Part shown: piece after piece, positions 24,275-36,500 of the stretch
How the letters are laid out: the number at the start of each line of letters is the position of its first letter
How positions within the stretch are numbered: position 1 is the first letter of the stretch
NCBI GenBank assembly: GCA_032622095.1
Contig: CP136064.1
Span: 188,903,794 to 188,967,793, forward strand
DNA from: Siphonodentalium dalli
Lineage: Eukaryota > Mollusca > Scaphopoda > Gadilida > Siphonodentaliidae
DNA: 64,000 nt
Direction: 5' to 3'
The notes under the pieces: generated by a model
The model's input: only the letters and a program-made list of their open reading frames with translations
What the model was told of the DNA's origin: nothing
Databases searched by the model: none
Program-made: the position numbers and the translations under genes

Positions 24275-24966
24275 GTCACACTGACCAACCGTTTCCCCGT
24301 TGTGGTGTGCGTTTGGCCGTTGTGGTGTGGTGAAACGCCGTTGTATGGTGTTTTTGGCGAAATTCGCAAGCGGGTAGGAGAGGGCTGATTACCAAAATCG
24401 AGATGGGGAGTTAATGTGCATATTTATTATAATGAGACCACCACAGCCATGAAGAAGGATATTATAACCAACGAATGAGCGCTTCCCTGGCTCTCTGTTT
24501 GTTTGTACGGCTGAGAAATAGCCTACACAACATGCCAGGGTGGGCATTCTGACCATGGTTCCTCGAGATGAAAGCCATATTTGCTCACCCCTGAACACAA
24601 TTTGACACCCCGCTGGTATTCTCCACGTAAGAAAAATTATCCCCGATCATGCGGTAACGGCCCCAACTCTCCAGTGGCCTAAATATTCAATAAAATCCCA
24701 ATCGAAGTGGGTCAACAGCAGCGAAAAAATAGCAACGCCGTTGTGGTTTTAATGGCAACAACGTTGTGGTCGGGCTGGTTTTTCGATTTTCGGCGATCGT
24801 GCAGTATTTTGATGTTTTTGAGACCAGAACAAGGTGTTTCACGCCTATTTCGTATTGTGTATCCAAAATATTACATGTATTATCCGTATAAGCAATGTTT
24901 ACTCGTGCATACGTGCCACGTAACCTGTCCCCATAAACACGTTTGTGTGCTTCAAATCGAACAAGT
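24275..24966 (+). repeat. Left arm of the foldback element
   Basis: Inverted counterpart of 26929-27618, mostly identical by eye with scattered substitutions. Confidence 0.85.
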
Positions 24967-26327
24967 CATGCATTTTTCACAGCCAGTTATGAGGTGTTAT
25001 GAACTGCCCGTTAATTGTCCATATATATGCGGGACATTAATCTTCATTTTGACTTATATGCTGTATGGTTTTGGTATATTTAGTGTGAATATACGACCGA
25101 AAAGTTGGTTGAAATTCTGTATATCAGGTGGACAGATATTTCACATTGTATTCACATGATATGTAACCTCATAATGGCCTTCGAGATGATGATTGCTGTT
25201 TAAAATAGTCACACAGAATACTAAAATACAGAGTTTATGTTATAATAGATTTACATCAATCATAAATATATCGCAGATATTACTTGATAATATGGTATTG
25301 TCAAGTTTGTCCGTTTATGTTGTCTAAATGAAAGTCAAAACGTTACATATCCCGACTTTGTTTTGCATAACAATGCGTACAAACTTTACGCGATAATTAT
25401 AACACTGATAGGGAAACTGGTTATAGCCACTAACCCTGAACTTAGATGGACATACTTGAGACACACAATTACAACGTAAACGACATGTATATAAATAACA
25501 AACAAAACCTACATATTTATAACTTTGTTTAGTGATGAACCACCAAAAATGATAGATATTTGACCCCCAGTGCATGCTCCTATAACATACGGGACTTAGA
25601 AACAATTCGCGTTATTTCGTATAAAGACACTAACAAAATAACGTGCATCATTTAAAATTTAATGACACCGCCCTACCCCAGACCCACCCACACAGAAAAG
25701 CGAATTTGGGTCATGATAAATAATATTTAACTAAATGTGGTGTGAGAGTTTAGTGTGTAATACTACCAAAAAAAATGAAAAAATAACTTCTTTTGGGTAG
25801 AATTATCCTTGCGTTATCGGAAGATATTTCATGTTCCTCATCTCCCCAATAACGATCCTTACCGTTTATAAGCTCCAGCAGTGGACCAATGAAGCTATTT
25901 CTATTTAATAACAATACTCAAGAAGCAGACCAGACACGTGTTATTATATAGCATACATCAGATTCATAAATTAGAATTTCGACGGCGATTATAAAATGTA
26001 TTATATAAGAGACCATGATACTCATGAACGTAATCATCATATGGCATATATGGAAACTAATATAGTTATATGTGTGGCTTTCTTGGAAATACCATTGTGG
26101 TAAAACTTTTATGAAATAGGGTGAGGGTAGGTTTTGATTACGTTTATAATTTTCGTAATCAAATCGCCTATTCGCGCCAAATAAACTTGAGTGGGTCAAA
26201 CAGCAGTATCATGAGTATACAGGACGGGGAACTTACGTCACTTTGTAATCTATAAGCCGCTCACTCCGTATATTTTATGTTATATATTTGGTGCATGAGT
26301 TGTGGGCTATGTGAGAGAACAAATTAA
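24967..26327. other. Left part of the foldback spacer, no gene recognised
   Basis: AT-rich; short ORFs on both strands without features. Confidence 0.5.
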
Positions 26328-26620
26328 AGGTACGGTTGGCCTTGGCGGTGGGTATCCTGTGAAATTATTTCCACCGTCAAAAACCGCCACAAACAGAAAG
26401 AACATCAAAATGTAGACATACTTTGTCCGTATATACCAATAAGAAATATCGCATAAACAGTATGTTATTGTCATATTGTTGACCATTGTTATGTAAACAA
26501 AAGCATAAAAGGTTACTTTTCTGCATGGTGTTTGTTTATATTATGATGGTAAACATAAAGAGCGTTCTTTGTTGGTGAATTCCTGATATGGAACTAATAA
26601 AGAGCGTTTTATATGTGTGA
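26328..26620 (+). mobile_element. MITE family B, copy 1 (right end missing)
   Basis: TTAA at 26324-26327, then AGGTACGGTTGGCC. The body matches the reverse complement of 52305-52591 ('ggtgggtatcctgtgaaattatttcc', 'ataaagagcgttctttg'). The distal 80-90 bp including the other TIR is missing. It sits inside the spacer of the 24275-27618 element. Confidence 0.75.
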
Positions 26621-26928
26621 AGTTTAATATGTGTGAAGTTTACAAATATCAATTAAACGGTTAAGCAGTGTTTGATGTTCAAATTCGGTGCATATTTCGT
26701 TCCTATTTTTCATCTAATTTCTTTTATAAATTCCGAGTTTTTATCATCCACTCGTTATAAAAGATGTAATGAGAAATTATATGCCTCATCCACTAGTTTA
26801 TTCCGTCGGACACAGCCCTTATATCCGCTTTAAATCAATTTTAAATCAAATCCGCTTTGGTTAGAGATTCAAAATATGATGTACGCGCGTTCCACGCCGT
26901 GGTATAGGCCTATGTGGACAATAATATA

Positions 26929-27618
26929 CTTGTTTGGAGCACAAAAAACGTGTTTATGGGGACGGGTTATACGTGGCATGTATACACCAGTAAACATTGC
27001 TTATACGGATAATACATGTAATATTTTGGATACACAATACGAAATAGGCGTGAAACACCTTGTTCTGGTCTCAAAAACATCAAAATACTGCATGATCGCC
27101 AAAAATCGAGAAACCAGCCCCGACACAACGTTGTTGCCATTAAAACCATAACGGCGTTGCTATTTTTTCGCTGCTGTTGACTCACTTCGATTGGAATTTT
27201 ATTGAATATTTAGGCCACTGGAGAGTTGTGGCCGTTACCAGCATGATCGGGGATAATTTTTCTTACGTGGATAATACCAGCGGGGTGTCAAATTGTGTTC
27301 AGGGGTGAGCAAATAAGGCTTTCATCTCGAGGAACCATGGTCAGAATGCCCACCCTGGCATTTTGTGTAGGCTATTTCTCAACCGTACACACAAACAGAG
27401 AGCCAGGGAAGCGCTCATTCGTTGGGTATAATATCCTTCTTCATGGCTGTGGGGGTCTCATTATAATAAATATGCACATTAACTCCCCATCCCGGTGTTG
27501 GTGATCAGCCCTCTCCTACCCGCTTGTGAATTTCGCCAAAAACACCGTACAACGGCGTTTCGCCACACCACAACGGCCAAACGCACACCACAACGGGGAA
27601 ACGGTTGGTCAGTGTGAC
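26929..27618 (-). repeat. Right arm of the foldback element
   Basis: Inverted counterpart of 24275-24966. Confidence 0.85.
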
Positions 27619-28319
27619 AGGGAGCAATCAACAGAAATTAGGTCAGAGTGTTAAGAGATATGGTGGTCAGCTTTAACTTGGTTATGAAGCCATGACCCAG
27701 ATCTCATCTCAGCCCAAATTTTCATTGAACAACATGAATGACATGATAATTCTCAAATATTGAAATTATTTGTGGGTAGTTGTCTTTCTAAGCGAAAATA
27801 ATCATCAAATTTCATGAATCAAGAAAATTTAAGTCTCCTCTCATGGTTTTCAGATATGATATCATGGACATATGATCTGCAATTTTGAAACTTACGGAAG
27901 TTCTTGGTACCTGAAAACGGTGAAATTTTTAATATTTTCCATGCCATAAAAGTGAATTAAATGAGATTATAATAACTAATTGTTCGATGGTTCTGTAATA
28001 TTGTATCACAATAAACGCTTGTACCAAATTTCACAAATAAATTCCTGACAGATTTTGAGAAAATCCATTTATAAATACCAGAAAAACGTGCATCTGACCC
28101 ATAAGGTTTGTATCAGATCATGTAGTATATATAATGGACACATGGCATCAGAAAATTTCTGGTTTCACCATTGTTCAAATATTATAATATTATGTGCAAT
28201 AGTTTGCCATATACACACCCATGTGGAAGAACTGAGACTGACATCAACAAGTAAAGCATTATTCACGCCCATCGGGTGTAAACTGGTGGCCAAATATTAG
28301 AAACATGTGGGCCGATGGG
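27619..28319. other. No gene recognised
   Basis: 27985-28080 is similar, inverted, to 40500-40605 ('gtatcacaataaacgcttg', 'ttcacaaataaattcctgac'). Otherwise nothing recognised. Confidence 0.45.
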
Positions 28320-28725
28320 ACTTTTATAAATAGAAAATTGGTTTTTCCGGTTTATTTATTTAAAAGTCGAACTGCGCGATCAGGAGGCCGGTCACCGGTA
28401 AAAGGTGTAGTTGGGAATTTCAATTTCGTTTATTGTCCTTTACATTATTATGTCAATAATGTTGATTTTTGGTTTGTGACAAGCTATATATGTCAATTAC
28501 CAATAAAAAAAATTTAAACGATAATTTGTAAGTCTTATATTTCAACTTTTATAGATATTTTTTTTTCTGCAACCGACTGATGGTTGTGGTCGGCGACGGC
28601 CGGTTCGTTAATTAGGTGCTGGTTGTTATTGTTATTTTAACAGAATTCTGAGTTGGTCATTCGCGAAACCAATATATTTTATATTCTATAATTAAAATCA
28701 TGGGTATATAACACATTATCTTGTT
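28320..28725 (+). repeat. Dispersed repeat family R, copy 2
   Basis: Matches 55680-56035 and the inverse of 20700-21220; carries the shared end 'attctgagttggtcattcgcg' and 'accaatatattttatattc'. Confidence 0.75.
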
Positions 28726-28729
28726 TATG

Positions 28730-29150
28730 GATATTGTAGGAAGTCTAATCTGGCCGTGTCAAATTGAGCTATAGGATGGGATTTCTCGCAGGACAACACA
28801 TTTCGGGTTTTCGTGAGGTGTGTATCCGCTGGATGTCTTATAGTTGCTGTATGTAACAATTATGACCGCGTTAATTGCGTTCGATGTTTAGGTATGAACA
28901 ATGGCTGGACCATGCACTCTTGGCGGGAACTCAATACCTCCGATTTTGTATCCGCATTTAGAAGCTTTCTGGTGTGGTGAATGAGAAACCTGCAGTAATA
29001 AGCCGTAGTTGTTTGTAATAATTCGAAGGATTAGTTGTTTTAACGGAATTCTGAGGCGGTGAATTCGTGTAACCAATATATTTTATATTATAATTTATAT
29101 TTATGGCTAATAATATGATCTTGAGGGCGTTACCATTTCTGATTATGGTT
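28730..29150 (+). repeat. Dispersed repeat family H, copy 1
   Basis: Similar over about 400 bp to 34775-35205 ('gatattgtaggaag.ctaatct', 'tcgcaggacaacaca', 'gaacaatggctgg.ccatgcac', 'gatcttgagggcgttacc'). Its right part is related to the terminal segment of family R. Confidence 0.7.
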
Positions 29151-29177
29151 TTCTTGAAAATATTGCGTATCGCTTTC

Positions 29178-30068
29178 ACCCCATGCATCCGGATATGCTC
29201 GTAGCGGAAGACATGCTCGTAGCGGAATAACCACATGGCCCGCGATTTGCACACCGTTCACGGTTAGACACATGTTGCAACGAAACCAACACATACCAGT
29301 GGTTGACGGTGGTGGTACTATGTGTGGCTATAATTTACCCAACTGTACATCAAACTTCTTTAAACATGGACGCAGTTTAATCCTATTTTACCGGGAAGTT
29401 AGGCCAAAAATTGTGGCAAAATTTGCATTTCTTACATAAAATTACGATTTCTGTGGTAACACCCCAGACAATATATAGTTTTGGCATACATTGCTATTTC
29501 TGCGGATATTCCCTTAATATAATAGACAACATTTTCAGTCGTGTTTCTACATTTTCCATAGTAAAAAATTACCATATATGCAGGTCATAGCAAGAAAATA
29601 TTGTATGTACATAGCAGTGGTTTTACGTTTGCTATAGACATACCCCAAAATCAAGTGAGTGCCTCCATGGAAACTAATTTTTCGGGCACTAATATGATTG
29701 ACTTCGCAAACATGTCCAGTTCATTTTGAAGCTAAGATATCATACTTTGAGAGACTGTATGTTATATAATGTGTCAATGCAAAGATTTATTAAAATTTGA
29801 TAAAACTTATATCGAGTAAGTATTTCAGGTCATAATTTTCGTATAAAACCCGATTATCGAACAGTAATATGCAAATTGCGGAAACCACAACCGCTCATTT
29901 CTGTAGACCGATTATCGCTGTTAACGTTTAAAAAAAAATCAAGGTAAAATAAACCGTGTTTTTATGAAATAACTTACGACAACTAAAGACGATGTGCAAA
30001 TCGCGGGCCATGTGGTTATTCCGCAACGAGCATGTCTTCCGCTACGAGCATATTCGGATGCATGGGGT
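29178..30068. mobile_element. 891 bp TIR element with TIRs of about 75 bp
   Basis: Both ends start ACCCCATGCATCCG and remain inverted copies for about 75 bp (29178-29253 and 29993-30068), including the internal doublet 'gctcgt.gcgga'. Flanks 'cgctttc' (29171-29177) and 'ggctttg' (30069-30075) agree in GCTTT, a possible decayed target duplication. The interior is non-coding. Confidence 0.7.
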
Positions 30069-30293
30069 GGCTTTGTGGTATAGGTAAATCGTGAATCTCA
30101 TACCCCATGATTCTATGAGACAGGTACATGACAGGAATTGTCTATCCTCGTCAGTACACGAGACCGGCGTATATGTCGCGAGACATGCTATATATGCGTC
30201 GACAGACAGGAAGACCTATCAACGTGAACTAGTCAATCCCACCTATTTGAAGATTAATCTTGATTTAATTCAAATCTGGTATGCCTGGGACGA

Positions 30294-30571
30294 TAGCTTG
30301 AATAGCGTTAGCCACTTGAGATAAATCAAGTAATTCAATTAATATAATGTCTCCGAGATCAGGAATGCCAGGGCGCGTTCCAAGAGCGTCTTTGGTATTC
30401 CCTGATAGCGACAGGATTGATGGAGTAGGCAGTTCCGGTATTCAAACTGATTATTGAGCTGACATTCATTCCATTCAGTGTGCTCGGTGATGCTTCCGCG
30501 GAATGATGGCATTAGTCCTAATCAGTTCGTCCCAGATGCGTCCATGAGTGACCAATGAGAAAGTAAATTGC
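30294..30571 (+). repeat. Dispersed repeat family G, copy 2
   Basis: Closely similar to 21779-22075. Confidence 0.7.
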
Positions 30572-32299
30572 CTCCATTCACTATTAAGATGACATATAGT
30601 TGCCATTTATTCGTCATTGAGCGCAATGCCAACCTTTTTATTAGCTAAATCCTCCAGAAATAAAGCTATATCTTACAATTAATGGATTCATTGAAAACCT
30701 GAAGCACAGATATATAATAGCGCACGCATTGGTTTATGTTTTTGGTAAATTTCTGTTAGATCAAATATGCACACTTCTTTCGAAACGTCGACTGTCATTG
30801 GTTTTCAGGAAAAAACAATTCCTGCGGTTCAAGCCGAATAGAATCCACATAATAAACCAATAAGTGTTCTTGATCATAGTACATGTATCAGCTTTCCAAT
30901 TATGTTATTTTTATTAGGTTTGAATTACATTGTATTTGATGTACTCGTTAGGCGTGTTGTCTCTTACCAGGGGTGGTGGAAGATGCATTCCGATATTTAA
31001 TCTAACCGGAATTTATTCCATACAGTGTACACGCCAGGCGGTGCTCAGTTCCTGATTAATGTGATTACTGACCAGTTATCCCAAGATGCATCATATGGTG
31101 ACCAATGACAAGGTCAATTAAAACCTCTACGCGCTATTAACACTTTATTTTCCAAATTCTCTTTGATGGCAAGATTTCTTATGAAATTTTCATCTAATAA
31201 GTTAATTGAACAGCGATATGCCATAGAACATTTCCCACCACTGCACTTGTATGTATTATTTGTTTGTCTGTCTGCTTATATTTCCTGAAAATCCCTTCAG
31301 ATAAGAATAGACCATTCCAATGTATAATATTATAAATGAATATATACGAAAGGGTTAAGATGCCAGGTTGGCTTTTTCAGATTGAGATTCATGCCATGGT
31401 TTTCAAATAAACTGAATCTTCCATAAAAGGGCTATATCATTCAACTAACGGGTTCATCAAAATATAAATCACTTAATTCGTTGGTTGTATATAAGGAATA
31501 ACTGTTGTTTCCAATACCACATCAAGTCACACTTAGAGGTATGTGCAACTCTGTGACGTTTGCTCCGCTGATTTGCATGGAAATCCCCATTCAAAATTGT
31601 TCACTTGACCTACCTCTTAAACACTCGAACAATAAAACAAGTTCAATCTGTATTGGTCTGAAATTTCCGAGTAATCACTCTACAACAGCAGAATACCGAG
31701 AATGTCTTTGAAATAATTAGACGGTGGTATAGCTGGTGGTGTAGTCTGATCTTTGCGATGGAAAACGCTGTTCGTTTGCATTATTAATGTTTGGTCAGTA
31801 GCACGGGTATGTGAGTGACCAGATGCCAGTACAATCGGGTTGATGTCTTTTCCTTCGATAAGCAATTATCTATTAATGGCTGGAGTATAATTAATCTCGA
31901 TCACCTCGCAGCTGGATTGCTGATTCGATGTCACGAACAGACAATAATTGTGCGAGTGAGACCACACCGGACACATAATCAACTCGAGATATCACTCAAA
32001 TCCGACACTCAAGTCAAGCTCCATACTAGTAGAAAACATCGTCTATACTACGCTCAATTGCAAATATTTACTTCGTGATTCGGGACGCAACAATCGGTAA
32101 TAAACGAACGAAAACGATTTCTCCATCTATAGTCACTGCATTTAATTAATATATAAGACTGACGGTGGGTATATATTTGTAAAAATAACTACTTTAAGCA
32201 AGACATTTTATTTGATAACCCTACCGGAGTGATTCACACCACTTTAATATATATAAAGTACAACTTGTTGTGTTTACTGAGAACAAATATGATTGTCCA
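30572..32299. other. No gene recognised
   Basis: Includes a diverged third piece of family G near 30985-31120 and family E-like phrases near 31225-31350. No coding sequence recognised. Confidence 0.45.
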
Positions 32300-32345
32300 C
32301 TTAGATTAGATTAGATTTTATTTGTACAATAAATATAATTTTACA
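32300..32345 (-). mobile_element. Possible LINE 3' tail remnant
   Basis: On the minus strand: 'attgtacaaataaaat' followed by repeated 'ctaat' words. It resembles a poly(A)-signal plus short tandem tail of a CR1-type LINE. Too short to classify. Confidence 0.3.
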
Positions 32346-32556
32346 AATCACACATAATAACAGTTATTGCACAGGAACAGAGAAAGAGAAACTAAATTGT
32401 TGCAAGAATGTCTCTAGTTTAATAAACCGAAACGCGTGTTTTTTATGTTTTATGTTGAATGCACAAACACCGAGACTGTACCGCAAGGTAAATTCAACCG
32501 AATGTTGCTCCTTCGCAAGTTAACGTCGTTCCTGTGAAAAAAATTGTCCACATTAA

Positions 32557-33019
32557 AGGTACTCAATCCGATCAGAGGGTCTCCATATCATCAAGATACA
32601 ACAACAACAACAACAACATTATTTCTTCAAAATAAGCCTTAGTTATCAGAATCGATTAATTGCAACAAAATAATGCTAACCACTGTCAACTATGGTATAA
32701 AATTTCCAAAAACGTGTTATTTATCAGCATTTTGTTCAACGAAATATGGGCGAATTACCACTTGGGTATTCACGAAATTTGGCCATATTACCACTTGTTT
32801 TTAGAGTTATCCATCTTCATTCGAAATTTTGACCGAGACCATTCATTCGACGGTGTATTTCTGCATGGACCACAAACAATTGAAATAAGAAACTTCAAAA
32901 ATCGATATCTGATCACTCTGAGCTTTGATGGGTAGGTTCCTCGACTCGAATCGAATATTTTTTACACCAGAAGCCAAATGAAATAGTAATTTAGGGGTGT
33001 TTAATCGGATTGAGTACCT
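32557..33019 (+). mobile_element. MITE family A, copy 4 (TTAA target)
   Basis: AGGTACTCAATCCGATC at the left and its inverse at the right. TTAA at 32553-32556; the right-hand target reads TTGA. A CAA-trinucleotide run lies near 32590-32608. Confidence 0.85.
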
Positions 33020-33379
33020 TTGACGTTGTGTTTCATTTGGACACGAGCGCCTTTGTAAATTGGTGGATACATTCGCTATATAGTTTCTCGAGATACATGG
33101 GTGGTCTCTGCTCATTGCTTTCCCATACCATTTTGGTGTAGTACTGTGCTAAAGTTAGCAATATCGGAAATATCTCTTGACCAACCAGAAGGCGTCATTT
33201 CAGGGTGAGGTTAAATATTATACACCCTTTGACTGTCTTGGGATGGAATAGCGAATAACTACGGGTTCCCGAGGTGATGTCTTTCAATAGCAAGTAGTCC
33301 TATTGACAGAGGCCACATTCAGTAGTTATGCATACTGTTCAGAAGACACCATCGATGGGAAGTATCGCTCGCTATTCCA

Positions 33380-33630
33380 TCAATGCAGTCAATGTGTGTT
33401 TATTTCGCCCTCCGTGTGTATACTAATGAACAAATTCTTGTTTCGCCTGGGCGCTGGGGGTTTGAATTATAGAATTGTTTTTTTTAACGCATTAAAAGTT
33501 GTAGTGCGACCCCGAGTCCGGTAAAAGATGCAGTTGGAATTTCAATTTCGTTTATTGTCGTTGATTTTGGTTTCTGATAAGCTATGCCAATTACAAATAG
33601 AAGAAATGCAAAAGATAATTTGTAAAATGC
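33380..33630 (+). repeat. Dispersed repeat family R, copy 3 (partial)
   Basis: Shares 'gaacaaattcttgtttcgcctgg', 'gagtccggtaaaag' and 'tttcaatttcgtttattgt' with the other copies, with deletions. Confidence 0.6.
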
Positions 33631-33631
33631 A

Positions 33632-34014
33632 TATGTCAATTGATACGTATTTTAAAGAGTCAGCCACCGGTTCGTTAATTAGGTGCTGATCGGTGTAACA
33701 GTTTGCAGTAGGTCCCCTATTTGCGGATGTAAATTTGCGGAGATCCCTAATTCGCGGAGATCCCATAAAATGGTCGAAATATGTTGATTTTAATAAGGAA
33801 CGGGTGCGTATATCAATTAATATGTATTTTAAAGAGGTTAGTCGGATACAGCCGAGTCAGCCACCGGTTCGTTAATTGGTGCTGATCGCTGTGACAATTT
33901 GCAGTAGGTCCCTATTTGCGGAGGTCCCCGAATTCGCGGAGGTCCCCTAAAATGGTCGAAATGTGTTTATTTTAATGAGGAACGGGTGCGTATATGTCAA
34001 TTGATACGTATTTT
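33632..34014 (+). repeat. Tandem duplication, two units of about 190 bp
   Basis: Both units contain 'cagccaccggttcgttaatt', 'tttgcagtaggtcccc', 'ttcgcggag.tccc' and 'ggaacgggtgcgtatat'. Within each unit the phrase 'tttgcggaggtcc' is itself repeated two or three times. Confidence 0.75.
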
Positions 34015-34063
34015 AAACAAATAACGACACGATCATCATAATAGTGGTTTGTTCTATCAATCA

Positions 34064-34770
34064 TATCATCACCGCCATCATCATCATCATCATCATCATA
34101 ATACGGAACAAGTCTTGCGACCTTTCGTCCCAATAACATTATTTGCAATGTTTGTTTACAAATATATGTATCGTCATTCGATATTTACTTGTGAGTCACT
34201 TGAACATATTACTTGTCGTCGAACTCGTATTTTATATAATAGAAGAATGAGTCTATGTATATTTTGAATTGATCGAGTGTTTGAGCCTCAATAGCGACGT
34301 CTGGCAGAGAGTTCCAGCTATTTACCACCCTCTATATACGTGAAGATATATTTTCCCATGGCCTTGTTAACAATGCGCTTCTGTAGCTTTTTATTATGTC
34401 CTCTTGTTCTTCCTGGTGAATGTCTTTCTAATAGGTCACAGGCATTGATATTGTAATGACCATTCAACAGTTTATATACCTCGATTAGATCTACTCTAAA
34501 TCTTCGATATTTTAAAGACATCAGATTGAGTCTTATCATTCGGTCTCGGTAGCATAGAGTTTTGATTTGACGAACTAGTATCGTTGCTTTTCTTTGTATT
34601 TCTCTAACACAATGCTTTGATATTTGTGATGTGGGCTCCATGCAGAGTTACAGTATTCGATGATAGGTCTGGACATGCTTATGTACAGCGAACGGAAAGT
34701 GTCGATATCCAAGTTCGTGAAAGTTCTATTGACTATGCCGATGTTTTGAGAAGCTTTATTGTTTTGGGAT
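34064..34770 (-). mobile_element. 5'-truncated LINE with an ATG-trinucleotide tail (CR1/Rex-like)
   Basis: On the minus strand the element runs from about 34770 down to a run of ATG trinucleotides (plus strand CAT repeats at about 34076-34099). Coding remnant at 34250-34770. A truncated 5' end with a simple-repeat tail is normal for this LINE group. Family H sequence begins directly at the 5' breakpoint. Confidence 0.75.
34250..34770 (-). pseudogene. LINE reverse transcriptase C-terminal (thumb and downstream) fragment
   Basis: Three frames read together as the C-terminus of a CR1/Jockey-group ORF2 protein. Upstream (34770-34610): a 'Tyr-x-x-x-Ser-Arg-Pro-x-x-Glu-Tyr-x-x-x-x-Trp-x-Pro' segment. 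Middle (34318-34641 frame): 'Gln-Arg-Lys-Ala-Thr' then Leu-x-Ser-Leu-x-Tyr-Arg-Arg and 'Asp-Leu-Ile-Glu-Val-Tyr-Lys-x-Leu-Asn-Gly', followed by 'Arg-Thr-Arg-Gly-His'. Downstream (34330-34255): 'Val-Val-Asn-x-Trp-Asn-x-Leu-Pro' in another frame. At least two frameshifts, near 34607 and 34325. The catalytic domain is absent. This order is diagnostic of these LINEs; the exact clade is an inference. Confidence 0.8.
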
Positions 34771-34774
34771 ATTG

Positions 34775-35190
34775 TAGGAAGGCTAATCTGACCGTGTCAA
34801 ATTGAGCTATAGCGATGGGATATCTCGCAGGACAACACAGTTCGGGGTTTCGTGGGGTGTGTATTCCCTGGATATCTAATAGATGCAGTATGTAACTAGT
34901 ATGACCGCGTTAATTGCTTTCGATGCTTAGGTATGAACAATGGCTGGGCCATGCACTCTTGAAGATTTTATGGCGGGAACACAATGCGTCCGATTTTGTA
35001 TCCGTATTTAGAAGCTTTCTGGTGTGTTGCAAGAGAAACCTGCATTAATAAACCGTAGTTTTTTTTATAATTTGAAGGATTAGTTGTTTTAACGGAATTC
35101 GGAGGCGGTGCATTCATGTAGCCAATATATTTTATATTATAATTTATATTTATGGCTAATAATATGATCTTGAGGGCGTTACCATGTCTG
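34775..35190 (+). repeat. Dispersed repeat family H, copy 2
   Basis: Matches 28730-29150, with a 13 bp insertion near 34961. Confidence 0.7.
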
Positions 35191-35194
35191 GTTA

Positions 35195-36004
35195 TGGTTT
35201 TTTTGTTACATATGACAGAGTTCTGGCCCACGTCAACCGTCAGCAGGTGGATGTATAGTTCGAAAACTATAGAGTCAGGGCGATAGTTTGCAACATTCTG
35301 GCTTAATATTTCTGATTGCATGGGCAAAAGCCGTAACATGATAAGACGGGAAAAGGTCATATTGAACTTCCGAAAGTCACATTGGACTCAATCTAGTCCA
35401 ATGTGACTTTTTATCGGGACTCCGTGACGTCACGAAGTAACTCTATTGATTAGTTGTTTTAACGGAATTCATGTAACCAATATATTTTATATTATAATAT
35501 TATGGTTTTCTTGTTATATATGACAGAGTTCTGGCCCACGTCAACCGTCAGCAGGTGGATGAATAGTTCGAAGACTAATATAGAGTCAGGGCGATAGTTC
35601 GCAACATTCTGACTTCGCGTCAGAAACGTGACAATCCTGGCATTGCGCCAAATTCTGCCATCGCGTCAAATTCTGGCGTCCTGTCAGATTGTGGCGTCAG
35701 CAGGCGTCTACTAGTTCGTAGTCTATAGCCCGGGCAATTGTTCACAAAACTCTGGCCTCGCGCCAACCTTGATCTAGCAGGCGGATAAATAGTTCGATGA
35801 TTATATCCCGGGCGTTTGTTCGAAAGATTCGGGTCGCGTCAAATTCTGGCCTCGCGTAACAATATTTCTGATTGCATGGGCAAAAGCCGTAACATGATAA
35901 GACGGGAAAAGGTCATATTGAACTTCCGACAGTCACATTGGACTCAATCTAGTCCAATGTGATTTTTTATCGGGACTCCGTGACGTCACGAAGTAACTCT
36001 ATTG
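35195..36004 (+). repeat. Expanded tandem duplication with hairpin
   Basis: 35205-35450 recurs at 35515-36004: both begin 'acagagttctggcccacgtc' and end 'ccgtgacgtcacgaagtaac'. The second copy is longer because the 'ttctggc.tcgcgtcaaattctgg' and 'agttcga.gactatag.cc.gggc' phrases are reiterated. Each copy contains a perfect hairpin of 14 bp arms (AGTCACATTGGACT and its inverse) at about 35377-35411 and 35931-35964. Confidence 0.75.
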
Positions 36005-36349
36005 CCAAATGAATCGGTGAAATTGTGATGCGCGCGCAGTACTCTGGTGGATTTAGCAGACATTTCACTTCCGCATTGAGTTTTTTTTTCACTTCCACGT
36101 TCACTGTTCCAAATCATGCTTTCTGATGATCATTTACATTCTTTTATAGAGAATCAAGTGCCGACAAATACCAAAAATAACCACAACAGTGTTATTGCCC
36201 AAATTTGGATAAACAGACAGATTGATAATAAAAATGTCATTATACAATGTTGTGAACAGTATTCGCGTCTCGTCCAATGAATGTCATATGACTTCACCAC
36301 AACCAGGAATCGTACAAGAAAAACACACACTGTACCCAACATTGTATAA

Positions 36350-36500
36350 TAACTTTATAATATATCGTTTGTCAATGTGTATATTGTTTGCCAATATATG
36401 TATATCGTTTAATTTGACAATATATGTATATCGTTCGCCAATATATGTATATCGTTTGTCAATTTATTTATATTGTTCGTCAATATTTCGATATCATGGG
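36350..36500 (+). repeat. Minisatellite, period about 22-31 bp
   Basis: About six diverged units of 'caatatatgtatatcgtt(t/c)g'. The 110-codon frame across it (36222-36554) is a by-product. Confidence 0.75.

Larger units (their letters stand above)
24275..27618. mobile_element. 3.3 kb foldback element with arms of about 0.69 kb
   Basis: Both ends read GTCACACTGACCAACCG inward, followed by CCGTTGTGGTGTG-type subterminal repeats. The arms are 24275-24966 and 26929-27618. The spacer of about 1.96 kb contains a MITE family B insertion and no recognised gene. I could not find a convincing target duplication, so the superfamily is open. The arms contain mirrored ORFs (24389-24598 minus and 27295-27504 plus; 24707-25159 plus and 26967-27185 minus) that exist only because the arms are nearly identical. 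Confidence 0.8.

Noticed and set aside
24707-25159. 150-codon ORF in the foldback arm and its mirror at 26967-27185
   Set aside because: Mirrored only because the arms are near-identical; no domain, and the two copies end differently.
34049-34267. ORF with a polyhistidine run
   Set aside because: The histidines come from the CAT-repeat tail of the LINE on the opposite strand.
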